NCBI RefSeq assembly: GCF_003368295.1
Contig: NW_020524184.1
Location: 248,001-312,000, forward strand
DNA: 64,000 nt
Origin: Carassius auratus
Taxonomy: Eukaryota; Chordata; Actinopteri; Cypriniformes; Cyprinidae
Reading direction: 5' to 3'
Below are positions 25,006 through 39,300 of this stretch, in pieces; position 1 is the stretch's first letter; each line of letters starts with the position of its first letter. Below the pieces are notes generated by a model. That model worked only from the letters and a program-made list of their open reading frames with translations, searched no databases and had not been told where the DNA came from. The position numbers and the translations under genes are program-made.

Positions 25006-25430
25006 TTCACTATACTCTCAGACAGCTCAGACACAGCACAAGTTTCTCCTCTGCTCCCTCAAACACACTGAAGAAACTGGCTCCTGTCAGCCCCCTAAAG
25101 AGAGAGAGAGACTCACAGCTGCCAATGACACTCACTGTTACCTTATTAGACACAACAGAGGAAATCATCAAACACAATCAGGGACAAATCAGAAAGCTGC
25201 ATTTTTATTTTCTCCATATATATCAATAAAGTGTGAGCGCTGATGAGCGGGACTCCTCCTCCAGCGTGAGAGACACTTCACTGAGCACAGACTCGTGTCA
25301 GTCAGAAGTCAGTGTGGAGATAAAGTCACACTAAACTTAAAGCAGATTGATACAGAAACACTGCAGCTTATATTCAGCATCAAAACCTGAACCTGAACAC
25401 AGCAGACACAAGCACTGATGACTGAATTCT
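25006..25430 (-). promoter_or_regulatory. 5' leader and putative promoter of gene B
   Basis: Counterpart of the block upstream of gene A, with a CCAAT motif near 25122, an AGAGGAAAT motif near 25156 and a TATATAT-like stretch near 25216. The whole block to about 26470 is partly repeated at 28081-29170. Confidence 0.5.
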
Positions 25431-26470
25431 GTAAGTCTGAATACTTCAAACACTTACACAAACTTACTAGAACCAATTTCTAATGGCTAATTTTAATGAA
25501 TGTACCATTTTAATCATACCATTTTAAAAGTTTCTGGATAAATAATGCGTAAAATTATTGTAAGTGGTTTTTACAATATTTTTTATTTTATTATAAAATA
25601 TGATTACACCATAGTGTAAACTATATTTTGCTAAAGATATTCTGAGGTGTTTTTAATAAATGAAATATCTACTTTCATTAAGTAGGCTATAACTTTGAGA
25701 ATAATAAAATAAAAGCAGTAATCGTGTGCGTTTAATGCTGCAATGATGTATTTTTCCGGAAGATGGCAGCAAAACGTTTTTTATTGTAAAGAGGCGCAGA
25801 CAAGATTCTTGTCACTGTCAACTTCTCACTAGTTAAAGTACTGTACAAGCAGCCTGTCTTATATGTAATGCCATTTAATAATTAAATTAAAAATATAAAA
25901 TATATAAAATAAATATATATATACAAAGAAAAAGAAAGAAAGAAAGAATTCAACATATTTCCTTATGTAAAATTGTATTTTCCCCACCTTTTTTTTTCCA
26001 GATTTATAAATTATTCATATATGTATTTATGTACAATTTAAAACAAATGTGAAATATAAATGTTGACATAAATACATATATAAATAAAAGTGGAAATTAA
26101 TGTATAAATAAATGAAAAACATTTTTGGGAAAAATTTAATTATTCATACAGGAAATATAGTAAATTTAATATTTTGCTGTTTTAAATTTTGCTCTAGATT
26201 TTATTTTTATATATATTTCTTTGCAGATTTATGCATTTATTTATTTGATCAGTTTTCAGATCACGAGAGAACAGGAGGAAACGAGGAAGCATCAATATTG
26301 AAAAGCACCTTATATGAAGCAGTTATCTGATAACAACAATTTGTTCAGTCACTCAGATTTTGTTTTGGAATACCAGTTTATAGTATTCAGGGAAGAATTT
26401 TATATTGTTTTTCTCTTTGGAAACAATAATAGCTCACTGTCTCAGTGATTTCAGTTTGTTCCTCAGCTCT

Positions 26471-28080
26471 GAATACACTATGGTTGGTTATATTTGTTGC
26501 AAAAGTTTAATTAACAAGATTCTGTTTTAGGACATTGTTATATCTATTCCTTTTTCAATTTGCTATTAGAATAATATTCATGCTGATATTAATTGGCCAC
26601 ATGTGTGGTCACTCCCTCAAATTTTTTTCCTAATGAATAAAGTTAAATAAATATCTTACAAAATTATTCACAGATTTAACCGTTAAGCATTGCTTACAAA
26701 AATGTTAAAATACCATTGACACATCCTGCTGTTTTTGTGAATATTTGACAGAAACTTGAAGTCATTTGTTTAGGGATTGTCTTTTACTCAGTCTTTTCGG
26801 AGCAATATTAATGGTTTAATTAATCAAAATGTATGTGATTTTTCTATTTTTATTCATTTAATTATTTTAAATTAACAATATGAATATGGTCAAAGTGAGT
26901 TTCTTTATAAATGTACTTGTGTTTATTGTAGTTTTAGCAGGGATAGACACTCGACCCTGGAGTGCTGAGGTCCCGTAGAGTTCAACTCCAACCCTAATCA
27001 AACACAGCTGAACCTGTGTTTCTGTGTTTCTAATCTAATATATTTTATAGAAAAAGATGATATAATAACAGAACAGCACAGTCATCATCTCACAGTGTGA
27101 ACATCACAATGAACCTCCACTAAGCAGAGAAACTACTGCTACTTAGCAACTTTTCACTTTTCCTGTACAAGGACAAATAGTGTTTTAAGTCAATATATTT
27201 ATAGGTAAATTACGCTCTCCTCCTCTTGAAAATAAAATTTCACGTTTTTAAAGTCTGAAAGTCATTGTTACATGTCTGAATAGGTTATAATGTGTGTATT
27301 GTATTTTCTAACTGAGCAACATCTGTGTAAGATTCTATTCTTCAAGACTGAGCTACAGTCCACTAACGTGTTAGTGTAAGTAATTATTAACCAACATTTA
27401 AATCATTAACTGATTCAAAATGCATACTGTAAACAAAATTTTTATTATTGAAAAATTTGCAGTTTACCTACTGTAATAATGAAAACAATATTACAACAAC
27501 TACATAAGCATAAGTAGTAATGCCATTTTTTATAAGCAGGGGAAATTCGCAACATTATACAAACATTTACAGGCTTAAGATTTTTGCGTTGTAAGAATGT
27601 ACAGTGAGACTTCAGATATAAAAATGCTGACTCGTTAGGTGACGTTTTCTAATTAAATTGATATGATTTCCTAATTACTCAGTATATAATACTTTTTATG
27701 AAGTGTCAAAAAAAAATTCTGTCAAAAATGTCAATTGTATATTTCAACACAAAATGTAACGAAACACTGTTAGTGTTTGAAATTAACTGCATCCATCAAT
27801 TAAAATACATAAATATCAAAATATGCATTCTACCTTAAAAAGGTCTATAAACAAACAGGTTTACGGTTCAGATGCCCGAAACCTTAAAGAAAGGTAACCC
27901 ATCAGTTAGAGTCATTGACCTGTCATTTTTATTTTTGACCTGTAAATGTTTTAGGTTTCTCCATAGTGATGGAAACATTATGGTATTTAGATGTGAGCCC
28001 TTCTGCAGATTTGCTTTAATAAAAATATAAAAATGAATAAATGAATGAATGAAACCATATCTAAATTGTGTGTTGAATAG
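26471..28080. other. Intergenic stretch, no gene seen
   Basis: AT-rich sequence upstream of gene B. The longest open frames are short and lack any family resemblance. Confidence 0.5.
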
Positions 28081-29170
28081 TGAAACAGCTGCCAATGACA
28101 CTCACTGTTACCTTATTAGACACAACAGAGGAAATCATCAAACACAATCAGTGACAAATCAGAAAGCTGCATTTTTATTTTCTCCATATATATCAATAAA
28201 GTGTGAGCGCTGATGAGCGGGACTCCTCCTCCAGCGTGAAGAGACACTTCACTGAGGACAGACTCGTGTCAGTCAGAAGTCAGTGTGGAGATAAAGTCAC
28301 ACTAAACTTAAAGCAGATTGATACAGAAACACTGCAGCTTATATTCAGCATCAAAACCTGAACACAGCAGACACAAGCACTGATCACTGACTTCTGTAAC
28401 ACTTCGAACACTTACACAAACTTACTAGAACCACTTTCTCATTAATAATTTTAATGAAACAAACATTTTAATCTCACTGTTTCTGGATAAATTATGCATA
28501 ATATTACTGTTAGTGGATTTTACTAATTTTGTTATTTCATTCTAATCAAGGAAATAAAAAATATGATTACACCATAGTATAAACTATATTTTTGCTAGAG
28601 ATATTATGATGCGATTTTAATAAATTAAATATTATTTACTTTCATTAAGTATAACAATAAGAAAATGACAGCAATAATCATGTGCGTTAATATTGTAATG
28701 ATGCATTTTTCCAGAAGATGCCAGCAAAACATTTTTTATTGTAAAGATGAGGAGTATACAATACAAATACTGTATTACAAGACAGCCTCTCTTATATGGA
28801 ATGCAAAATTTGCCAAAATAATAAATCAATAAGTATACAAAGAAAAAGAAAGAAAAAAACAATTCAACTAGTATTTCCTTATTTATGCATAACTGTACTT
28901 TTCCACATTAATTTATTTATTTTTTATTTATTTATTTATACATTTATTTCCTAATGAATGTATTATTTTATATGTATTTATGTCACATTTAAATAAATGT
29001 GAAAATTTATAAATGTTGAAATAAACGGAAATAAGTGTATAAATAAATGGGGGGGGGGGGTATATATTTTGGAATATGTATATTTAATTTAATATAGTTT
29101 TTTTTTTAAAAGTCCATCTCTTTAGAAACAATAATAGCTTTCTGGCTCAATGATTTCAGTTTGTTTCCCC
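28081..29170 (-). repeat. Orphan copy of the SRCR-gene promoter block
   Basis: Sequence from GCTGCCAATGACACTCACTG onward matches 25108-26470 upstream of gene B at an offset of about 2975 bp, with indels. The GA-repeat side and the signal-peptide exon are missing, so no gene starts here. It is either a local 3-kb duplication or the surviving 5' end of a deleted receptor gene. Confidence 0.75.
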
Positions 29171-29984
29171 CAGCTCTGAATACACTGCAGTGTAAAATCG
29201 AAAGGTGCCTCAGATATCCTTTTGAGTACTCTTAGAACTTAAAAAATCTATTTTAAGTGCCTCAAATCTATTTTTCTCATTATAGGTTTCCTGGAGGAAC
29301 CATTATAGTTTTTGCAGTTCCTGCAGGAGCTCATGGGATCCTTGAAGCACCAGTTTCATTACACTAAGACTTTAAAGTTCTCTTTAAATAAATTTTCTCT
29401 TAAAAATAAATATATACAAATAAAATAACAAAAAGACATACAAGATCTGTGAATCAGCCACAGTATATCCAATTAAATATATAAATATAAAATATAAAAA
29501 AATATATATCTGAAAACACTGTCCTCTGCAAACAGGGGATATATAAATAAATGGTCATAGAGGCATCCAGGGGCTACACCATGTTATTACAAATTATTTT
29601 ATTTATTTATTATCTTCAGATTGCACTTTTATCTGCCTCAATTTGTTGGATTTTAAATATGTTTGTTGTATAACTACAATAACTAGTTTTATTAAACAGG
29701 CTAAATGTTAAATCATCATCTGCTGACTTATGTTATCAACTGTGGCTTTGTAGATGCACACTGTCAGTCAATACTCAATCAGTACTCAAGTACTCAAAAG
29801 TACTTGCTTTGAAGTACTCAAGTGTTCAAGTGAACATTAAATGTTCAAATTTGACATTTCTCACTCAAAGCTGAAGTAAGCGTGAATTTTAGAGAGCCAT
29901 ATCTGTCTGTGTATAAACAGGAAGTTGAACAGGAGGTTGATAGCCTAGTAGCCTACACTCAAACCCGGAACTGTGATGGGCATA
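29171..29984. other. Intergenic stretch, no gene seen
   Basis: AT-rich DNA just after a G-run (29050-29061). A segment near 29190-29350 is relatively CT/GA mixed but has no recognisable gene. Confidence 0.45.
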
Positions 29985-30240
29985 GAGCCTATTGATCACC
30001 AGTCCTGAGCTTAACTCTACTGGATGTCTTGAGGATGTGCTGGAGTCGACTTTACAGAGTTGCTGGACTTTCTCATGGTCAATACAAGATCGAGGCCAAA
30101 GAAAAAAAAAGAAACTCTTAATGGGAATAGATGTTGGATGTTGCATAATGTTGTTTAAACAATGTCGACTCCAGCATATCGTAAAGACTTTCAATAGGGA
30201 TTAGGTCAGGACTCTGTGGTGCACAATCTTCCATAGTTCG
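29985..30240. mobile_element. Tc1-like transposase C-terminal remnant
   Basis: On the minus strand, about 30165-30240 translates as APQSPDLIPIESLYDMLEST, matching the SPDLNPIENLWD block of Tc1 transposases. On the plus strand near 30000-30050, SPELNSTGCLEDVLESTL is a second degraded version facing the other way. GTCGACTCCAG and its complement make a short inverted pair. Not functional. Confidence 0.55.
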
Positions 30241-31362
30241 AGCCTAATGAATCTTGACAATGTTATCCTGGAATATAGACATTGATATGACTTCCGACTT
30301 GATTGTTGAAATACAAGGCTACACACTGCATCAGTTAAGGCTTAAATAACTCTCGTCAGACACAAAACATGCCAGAAACATATTAATAACTTTAAGTAAT
30401 GAGTCAATCCTTAAGTAGCATGTAATAGCGATCTTTTTTGGCCTGTCAGTGTAAAATAAGAATTAAATGTATAGCCAGATATTCTGAACTATAATACCTG
30501 AAGAAGAGAATTGTGACAGAACTGGACACAGCCAGTCTTAAATTAAAAAAATTGCATTAAAAAAAGAAGAGAAAAAATGGCATTAAACACTGACATCTTA
30601 CAAGAAAACACCATTTCAGTATTTTACTTCAAAATGTCATTTTTTTTTTTACATTTATGAATCAATCTTTCTTTGTAATTATTTGTACTTAAACTCTGTA
30701 TTGTCATTTGTAACAGCTGTGAATGTGCTTTTATTTCTCAGATGAACTGTAGAGAAGAAGCTTGTTAAGAAAATTATTTTGAATTCAATGTTCTTAAATC
30801 TTTAAGTTGACTGAACTTTTAAAACAGTTACCCATACTCAAGTTTTCATACTAACTTACATTTACTAAGAGATAGTGTGTTTTATCAGATCAAAAATGAG
30901 CTAATTTGCCGCATACTACACATTCATGGGCAAAGTGAGGCTGTGATGCTAATAAGAGAATAAACTATCAATGTAAATATATCCATAAGACATGTATAAT
31001 GTAAAAACAGCAGGTTGACATACACTTACCATACCATATTCTTTAATGAATGTCTCCATGTCTTCATTGAGGGAGATACTTGGGCTCCTTAATGTAATTA
31101 CATTTTTTTTAATACTTCATTCTCAAACATGCAGAACAACAAGATCCCAAAAACACATTAGTCATTGATTTACTCAGACATAAAGCTAAAGCTGAGTTAC
31201 AAAGCTCGCTCAGCTAATGCTGTAACTATACAATAAACACTGTCAATTTGTCCATTAGTATATTACAGTAATTTGTAAAGAAACATTTAAATTGCATGTA
31301 AAGCCATTTTTATATTATTATTATTTTTAAAATACATTTCTAATTATATTATTTTTCTTCTC
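30241..31362. other. Intergenic stretch, no gene seen
   Basis: AT-rich sequence with poly-A/T runs. No coding similarity noticed. Confidence 0.45.
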
Positions 31363-31399
31363 CAGTTTGCAGGTAACTTTCTTCATAGACGGAGAATCC

Positions 31400-31813
31400 C
31401 CATGACGGAGGAACTAATGACCGCACCCTCTCCAAAAGCTCCAGAAGCTCCTGATCAGAGTTCAGGAGACGAACCGCTGTCAGAGAAAGAGGATGATGAA
31501 GAGAGACATTTCAGCATGTTGATGGGAGCTTGGGTGTTAGCGATGTGTTTGAAGAGTCTTTACTGATGTTTTACACTTTGCTCTGAACATTGCTTTGGAA
31601 AAAATGCTGTACATTTACACTTTATATTGCAGCAAGTACTAACAGTTTTCTCTTCATTTCAGCCCGAGTGAGGTTCACAGCCTGTGGGCTCAGCTCAGGA
31701 AAGATGAGCCTCACCTCTTGTCCAGCTTTGAAGAGTTTCTGGCCCGTGTCACGAATCAAATCAAAGAGGCACGACAAGAGAGTAAGGAGATGGAGAGCAT
31801 CCTCCGGAGATGA
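31400..31813 (+). pseudogene. CRACR2A/EFCAB4-like EF-hand protein exon fragments
   Basis: Two plus-strand exon-like pieces. The second (31663-31813) follows a good acceptor (TTCTCTTCATTTCAG) and encodes SEVHSLWAQLRKDEPHLLSS, FEEFLARVTNQIKEARQES and KEMESILRR, then TGA. This acidic/coiled style, with an LW-x2-L-x4-P-x-LL-x2-FEEFL pattern, resembles the EF-hand to coiled-coil region of CRACR2A/Rab44-type proteins. The first (about 31400-31560) encodes a Glu/Asp-rich segment ending HFSMLM, with SLGVSDVFEES in another frame, so it appears frameshifted. No donor follows the second piece. Best read as fragments of a broken gene whose Rab exon may be the one at 44348. Family call is from memory of the pattern. 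Confidence 0.5.
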
Positions 31814-33613
31814 CATGTTATGCAACATGAAATGAGAATGAATTGAGAGCAGTATAACATCTAACATCACCCATGTTTAAGAGGCAGTCATCTGCTTTGT
31901 ATTCTTAATTTACACAATGTTATTTGTGAATAATCTCTGTTTAGAGGCTTAATGTAATTCTCTGTATAGTCCAGTGACTATAAGCTTAAGAGTTACCAGG
32001 TTTTTACATACTTGGGGGGGGGGGGGGGGGGGTCACCTATTTATGTTCAAGTCTTATGTAAATACCGAAATTGAGGTGTAATATTATGTGAAAGCTTGAT
32101 TGTGCCATATCTTTGCCTTTTGATGGCTTTAAGATAAATGTAATTTTAACATTGAACACCACTGTCTCATTGCACAGGAAAGCAACCAACTTTTAACTTC
32201 CTGTTTGTCAAAGAATCCAGAAAAATAATATTTTTATCATCTAGTGCAGCATTAGTGAGCATAAGAGACATTGAGTCTTTCAAAAACATAAAAAGAAAAC
32301 ACCAACCAACCCCAAACTTTTGACCACTAGTGTATGTGTGCAGTTCATACAGCTGATATATATCCTAGTCTACTTCGTTTCAAACTATAGTTTCTGTTTC
32401 AGTTTGTGCATTTGTAATCACTTGTTCTCGGCTTGGAGATAATGGTGCATTGTTAAGTTAATTTTAGTTCAGGCTTAATCTTAAAGATTCAAAAATATTA
32501 TTATTGAAAAGTATATTTTAGCAATGCTTTCCAAGAACACATTAGTTTACATATATTAATGCATATAGTATATTAGTAGGGTATTAAAAAAGACAAAATA
32601 TATAAACAGTTCATCATACAGCAAAAGCTTGCAGCTGCACTTATATGTGTTTATACTGCAATACCAAACTATTCCTTTGGGTGGCAGTAATGGACAGAGA
32701 TTGTAAACTTGATGACTATATTCGTTGTTAAATGAATAATTGAACTGAATCAATGGAGTGCACTCACCAAAACAGTAACGAGATATTAACATCAAAATAA
32801 AAGAAGAAAAAAAGAGCTCTCGATGAAGAGGATACTGACCGACAATCAACCGAAACGAACCTGCAGCTCCACACTATCTCTGTCAGCAGTGAGAAGATGT
32901 AATGTTGTGTGCAGCTTTGTATGACTCGGTACTGCAGGGAAGGACAATCTCCGACCAAACGAATATTAAAAGAATCAAAAGTAGCAGGACATAACCATGT
33001 TTTCATGTATGACTAAACCATTTGAGTAGATGAAATTGCTTTGACGTCACACAACAGGCAACTGTGCTTGTTTTATATTGATGGAGAAAACATGATCTGC
33101 ACTGAGTTTAATATTCTGTTTATTATTAAGCATTATTAAGTCATAATATGTTGTGAAAGTTATTATAAAGCGAGTCATATGGATTATAGTGAAGAGTTAT
33201 TTTAAACATATTACAAGTTTCTGAATTACACATAACTCAACACTTGTACAGCCTGATAAATGATGCTTGTAAGAATAAAATGCCCAGCAGACAAGCAATA
33301 TGCATATTTATTTACTGGTTAAAAACACACTTTAGCACATATTAATAATGTTAATAATAATAATAATAACTTTTTTTAAAATTATTATTTCATAATACTA
33401 TTTATTTATTCGGCATTTACTTTCAAATCTCTAGGTGCTTGCTCCAGCGATGCTGAAGACTGTTAAGTCACTCACGGTCATTTGGTCATATGTTTAAGAT
33501 GTCTTCAGCTATCACTGTGGTTGTTGTGCTTTATAAGGTAAGATCTCAAATTGATTTCAGGGTTTGTGTAATGTCTTATTATAATACTCATTAAAAGTCT
33601 AAAAAGTTTTCTT
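31814..33613. other. Spacer downstream of gene C
   Basis: No gene seen. Includes a G-run at about 32012-32032. From about 32470 it parallels the spacer downstream of gene B (14930 on). Confidence 0.5.
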
Positions 33614-33780
33614 TTTATTGATATCAACAAGGCCAAAAAAATACAAAACTCTCAAAGGATTAAAAGTTTGAATACAAAAAGGGATGGGTGGGTGGGGGGG
33701 ATAAAAACCTGAGTTTTAACATATTAATAAAAATATCAATCAAACTTTGTTCAGATTTGTTGAACCGAGGCAGTGGATGA

Positions 33781-35800
33781 TCACTGAGCCGAATGCTCCA
33801 CGTCTTTGTTTGACTCCTCCACATCATCATAATCTGTTATTAAATATTAAATCTGGTCAATTGCTGTTATTGGATGAGTATTTTAAAAGTCTTAGTTTGA
33901 AAATATTAACTAAATTAAAATAATTATGTTAATATAATGAGAACAAAAGGGTTATAATAACTTACCCAACAGGTTTCTCACATCTTCACTGACACTCATC
34001 ACATTATCATACTCCTCCTGAACTCTCTCTGATCAAGAATTACATAAATACTTATCAGTTAATATATCACTTCATCTCATCTGAAGGATAATTTTTCCCT
34101 TGAGTGACTTTATTACACAGGACACATGTCTGAGGCCTAGTCCGTACATACACTGGTATTTTTTTTTATAAACAGGAATTTTTCCTCCATAAAAAAATAA
34201 AAAAATAAATAAATACTTGTCCACATGAAACTGCAAAATTACTCAATGAAGTGCTGTCAAGAGATTAGAAAAAGTTGCCAGACCATCAGATGGCGATATA
34301 ACCCTGACAATAAGTCACAAGCTAAACTCTCTGTTACTACACAACAACACTGCAATCAGAGTTTCTGAAAATCTTCACCCTGACAGGAGTTTTTAAAAAG
34401 TTTAACTTTCACTGACTTGATACTGCGTCTGTGTGTTTACGAACAGCTAAACCACACAGAAACAGCTGAAGTTTTGAAAATACTTGTGTTCCTGTGGACA
34501 GGGCCTGATACTTGTTACATGTTTCCTGTGTGTTTTCTGATTGAAAAAATGTAGTTCTGTGCATCTCACCTGTTAAACCTCGAGGGCTCGGTCTATTAAT
34601 GATGACATCATCATAATTCTCTGCGGTGTTCACTACACATGCAAATATGAGTCAATTTAAGTGTAAACCAAAAACCAATTAAGGCAGTAATTGAAAATAT
34701 AATCTGTAATGATCTTGATTGTAGTGATATTAATTTAAAAAAATTGATAAAGTTAAACACCTTTTTTGATATCAGAGTTGTGTCCGGTCGTCATGACATC
34801 ATCATAGCTCTCAGGTGTGTCTTCTACATATTCACACATTCATTACATTCAAAACAAATTTGAAATATCTATCTTAAATATACTGTAATATTTTTATTTA
34901 AAAATATATTATATGCTGTTGTAGAATAAGAGAGTGACACCTGTCTCACGATCTGGTTTCAGTCCGTCAGTGATGACATCATCATAGTATCCCGGTGTGA
35001 TTTCCTTCATCATCTCTTCTGCATCAACACACAATATGTTTGGATACAAAAGCCAAAATATGTTGTTGCTGCAGATCATAAGACTGAAAATGTATTATAC
35101 GTCATCTGGTAATGAATCATGTGATCAATTTAAAAGGTCACTGACCTTTTAGGCCACTGCCATTGGTGACATCATCATAATATGCAGTATTGAACTCTTT
35201 TGCTAAAAAAGGAGAACAGACCGTTAATATACAAGTAAACAGCAGGATTTGAATAGTATTGAGTCATTTATCAAATATAATATGGAATTACTAGTTACAG
35301 TTGTTCATTATAAAATTATAATTATTTTTTTTTTGTAAAATTTAGAATGATTATGCGCTTCAGCTCTCTAACCTGAGAGAAGCTCATCAGCATCTTCATA
35401 CCCAGAATGCAGTTCTTCAGAGATGAGACTCCCTGTTAAAGAAGAGCAGAACAGTCAGAAACATGTTCATCATTACAAACAGACTGAATCCTCTTTCCTT
35501 TCGATTATAAAACATTGTGTTAGTGACAACACAACAAATGACTTTATTATTTAACGTAATAAAGAAATAAATCCCATGGTGTTTAGGCCCATTAGCAAAC
35601 ATATGAACCCGTTTCTTACTTCCAGAAATATACACAGGAAGAGACAAACACACACACACACCTGCATCTACTGTACATGTACAAACATATAAGTCCCTGT
35701 TTATGACCCTCTAAAAATACACACAGGAAGAGAAGCTGACTGACACAAACACACACACACACACACACACACAAACCCCCCCCCTCTCTCTCTCTCTCTG

Positions 35801-35841
<41 letters not shown>

Positions 35842-36370
35842 TGCACCTGCAGCTCTGTGGTTTTCTGTCAGGAATTCTGTGGTTTGAAGCAGGAGGTTTA
35901 ACAGGACTAATAATAGATGAACATCAACTGTCTGAAAGACTCTTATTAATGGTATTAAATGAGATTGAGGGGCTCATGTCTCACCCCTCTGAGTGAAGTG
36001 ATTGTGTCTGTGCTGAATCTCCTCATAAACGGTCTCAGACATCGTCCTGTGTCTCCTCTTAGAGAGAGCTGTGAGTGTAGACAGACAAACCTGCTGTCAG
36101 TTCACAACACATGACTGATCACACACTGAATAAGACACAATATGACAGTCTCTGGATCTCTCCTACCTCTCCTCATCACTCTGTTCTGCTGAATCAGTAT
36201 AAGCAGTGGCACTAAGAGCAGTAAGAGCACAACTCCCAGAACAATCACAAGCACTGGGAGAGACACTGGTGGAGGAGTTTGTGGAGGAGAGACTGATGTG
36301 GAGCGCACTGAAGGAGAAACTGGAGGAGAACCTGATGATGTTGTGGCAGGAGTAGTGGACACTGACACAT
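33781..36370 (-). CDS. Gene C transmembrane exon and eight-exon tyrosine-motif tail
   Basis: Same eight cassettes as gene B. The seventh cassette reads EEYDNVMSV instead of EEYDDVMSV, and the last reads DYDDVEESNKDVEHSAQ. The intron after the first cassette holds the CA microsatellites. A poly-A signal lies at 33614-33619. Confidence 0.88.
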
Positions 36371-39300
36371 CTGACAAAAACACAATAATAATCATGCAAA
36401 TGACTGATTAAATACTCAACTATTATTAGCACTAATAATATCAAACAATCTTGCTGTGACCTTCACAGTTGAGTCTAACAAGCTTCTTGTGGGAGCAGTC
36501 AGTGTGGTTATTCTGGGAAAAGGGACAGTCCCAAAGATGAATCTCATTCCCACTGCACTCATCTTTGTTCATCCACACAACACCTTCACCAGCACCAAAG
36601 GTTGAATTCCCATCAGCCCTCAGTGCTGCTCCACAACCCAGCTGCCTGCAGACCGCCTGAGCATCGCTGATGTCCCACTGATCATCACAGACTGAGCCCC
36701 ACACAGCGTTATGATACACCTCCAGCCTCCCAGAGCACCGGCCGTCCCCTCCACTCAGTCTGAGAGGAACATGATCTAAAACACACACACATCAACCAGA
36801 ACAGAACAGCTTCAGCACAACATTTACAACAAAGTTGTTAAAAGTGGTTAAAATAATAATACAATTATAATAACCTTACTTGAACACTGTCTTTTGTATG
36901 AAGATGGTGAGGTAGAACATGTCAGAAAACTCTGAGGTGACTCACTAATCTGATCCTCTGAGAACAAAATAATTGTAAGGCAAAAATTATCATATTTAAA
37001 CAAACAAAAAACGACAATTTCAAACCAACTTAAAGCAGTTAAATATCATCTTACTTGAGCAGGTGATTTTGGCCACTTCATTATCACAGTCATACTTTCC
37101 CCAGGCTGAAGATGGACACTGCCATAAAGTGGAGTCATGTCGTCGACATTTAAGATTATCAAGCCAGTTACGAGGCTTCAGTCCCTCTGAATAACTGGGT
37201 TCATTGCCAGATCTTCCACAGTTCAGCTCTTGACAGATCAGACTCGCTGTGTCTCTGTCCATCTGGTTCCAGCACACATTACCCCAGGATCCATTGTAGA
37301 AAACCTCCACATTCCCTTCACAGCCCTCAGTTAACCTGATCTCTTTAAACTCTAGATGGAAAGGTATGTGCATTAAAATAACTGCAATTCAGGTAGTGCG
37401 TATTTTGAAATAAATAACCAAATAACTGGTGTGGCGAGTGGGGCGGGGCCGAGAGGCGTGGGAACGAGGAGTGAGGCCAGGTGTAGTGATTGGAGATGAG
37501 CTACACCTGCGCCCCACCGCCAGTATCGAGTCCCACGTAGGAGATGGAAGGATATAAAACTGGAGCGACGACCGTGAAGGACGAGAGAGGACTAGGCCTG
37601 GGACATTATTTTATGTTTGCTTTTTATTTTGACCGCACAAGTCGTCCGTGAGGGGCTTGTGTGCTGTTTTGTGTTTATTTTTTAATTATTAAAATGTTTT
37701 GATTGTGCGCCGGTTCCAGCCTCCTTTTTCCCGATGAATAGGAAGTTTTTATCGTTACAACTGGTTAATTCAAGGCTGATTCATGCTGATTCATCTAAAA
37801 TATTATGGTATCCTAATGTTAATGACATGATATGCTATCAGCATTTGCAACATGCATTAGCCTTAAAAATACATTAACGGAGAACATTTCCTCTTAGTTA
37901 TCGTAATACTGTTACTGACATTTAACCCTCGCAACGTATGTTATCAGCATTTGCAACATGCATTAGGCTTTTGTTGGGGGAAAAATTACATTTCTGGAGA
38001 GCATTTCCTCTAGTGTACCGTTTACCTGAGCACACGACTCCTACATCTTTCTTGTGTTGACAGTCATGTTTTCCCCAGCCTGGAGAAGAGCAGCTCCACA
38101 GGGACGTCTCATTCCCCTCACACTCCACCTCATCCAGCCATATGGGTCCAGAACCAGGACCAAACCAGGCTGGTACCGGCTGATTACTGAGGGCCACTCC
38201 ACACTGCAGCTGTCTGCACACCACATGAGCATCTTTAATATCCCAGGAGTCATCACACACTGTCCCCCATGAGCCGTTGTGAAAAACCTCCAACCTCCCT
38301 GCACAGTCTCCCCCAGAACCCACCAGCCTGATGGACCCCCGACCTGATATTCAGAGACAGAAAAACACTTTATTGAACACAAACAACTGAAGAATCTGTC
38401 CAGATGTTGTTCTTCTCACCGATGCAGGTGATTGACAGCTGTTGTGTGGAGCTGCAGCTGAGAGTTCGTGGAGAGCTGCAGTTCCCCAGATGAGCTTCAC
38501 TCCCAGAGCACTGGAAGCCCGTCACACACTCATGACTGTGTTCAGGACTGGATGAAGAGGAGCTGTAGAAGTTCAGCACAGAGCCACAGCCCAGCTGTCT
38601 GCAGACCACAGAGGATTCAGAGAGACTCCAGGAGTCCAGCAGAACTCTCCTCCAGACCTGATGGATGAAAACTTCCACCTCCCCCTCACACTGTCTCTCT
38701 CCAGACAACCGCACCAGACCGTCATGAAGAGCCAGAGAGGAATCTGAGTGAAAGATCTGACATTTCACTAAAATACTGCAAATGTGTTAAAGACCACAGA
38801 GGAACACTTACATAATAAATTTGTTTTATATCAACATTACATTTATATAAGTAAATTCAAAACTTAAATGACACAAGCATTAATCTTCAATCTGAAATGT
38901 ATAGAGAATATATACAGCATTTTGTATAAGATTAAGTCTTCCAGTAGCATAATGTCAGTAAAGGCTACAGTAATATAGACTCACTAGAGCAGATGACTCC
39001 AACATCTCGACTATGAGAACATTCAGCTCGACTCCATGAAGAGATGGAACATTCTGAGAGTTTTGTTTCATTCCCGTCACAATCAAACACATCAGCCCAG
39101 ATTTCACTACTTCCCTCTCCAAACCAGTCTGATCCCACAACAGACACAGCAATCCCACAATTCAGCTGTCTACAGAGGACACTGGCAGCTCTCATATCCC
39201 AGCATGCATCACACACTGTGCCCCATTTACTGAAGTACTGACGTTCAACTCGACCAGAACAGATGTCAGGACCATTGACCAGTCTGAGATCAGTGTAACC

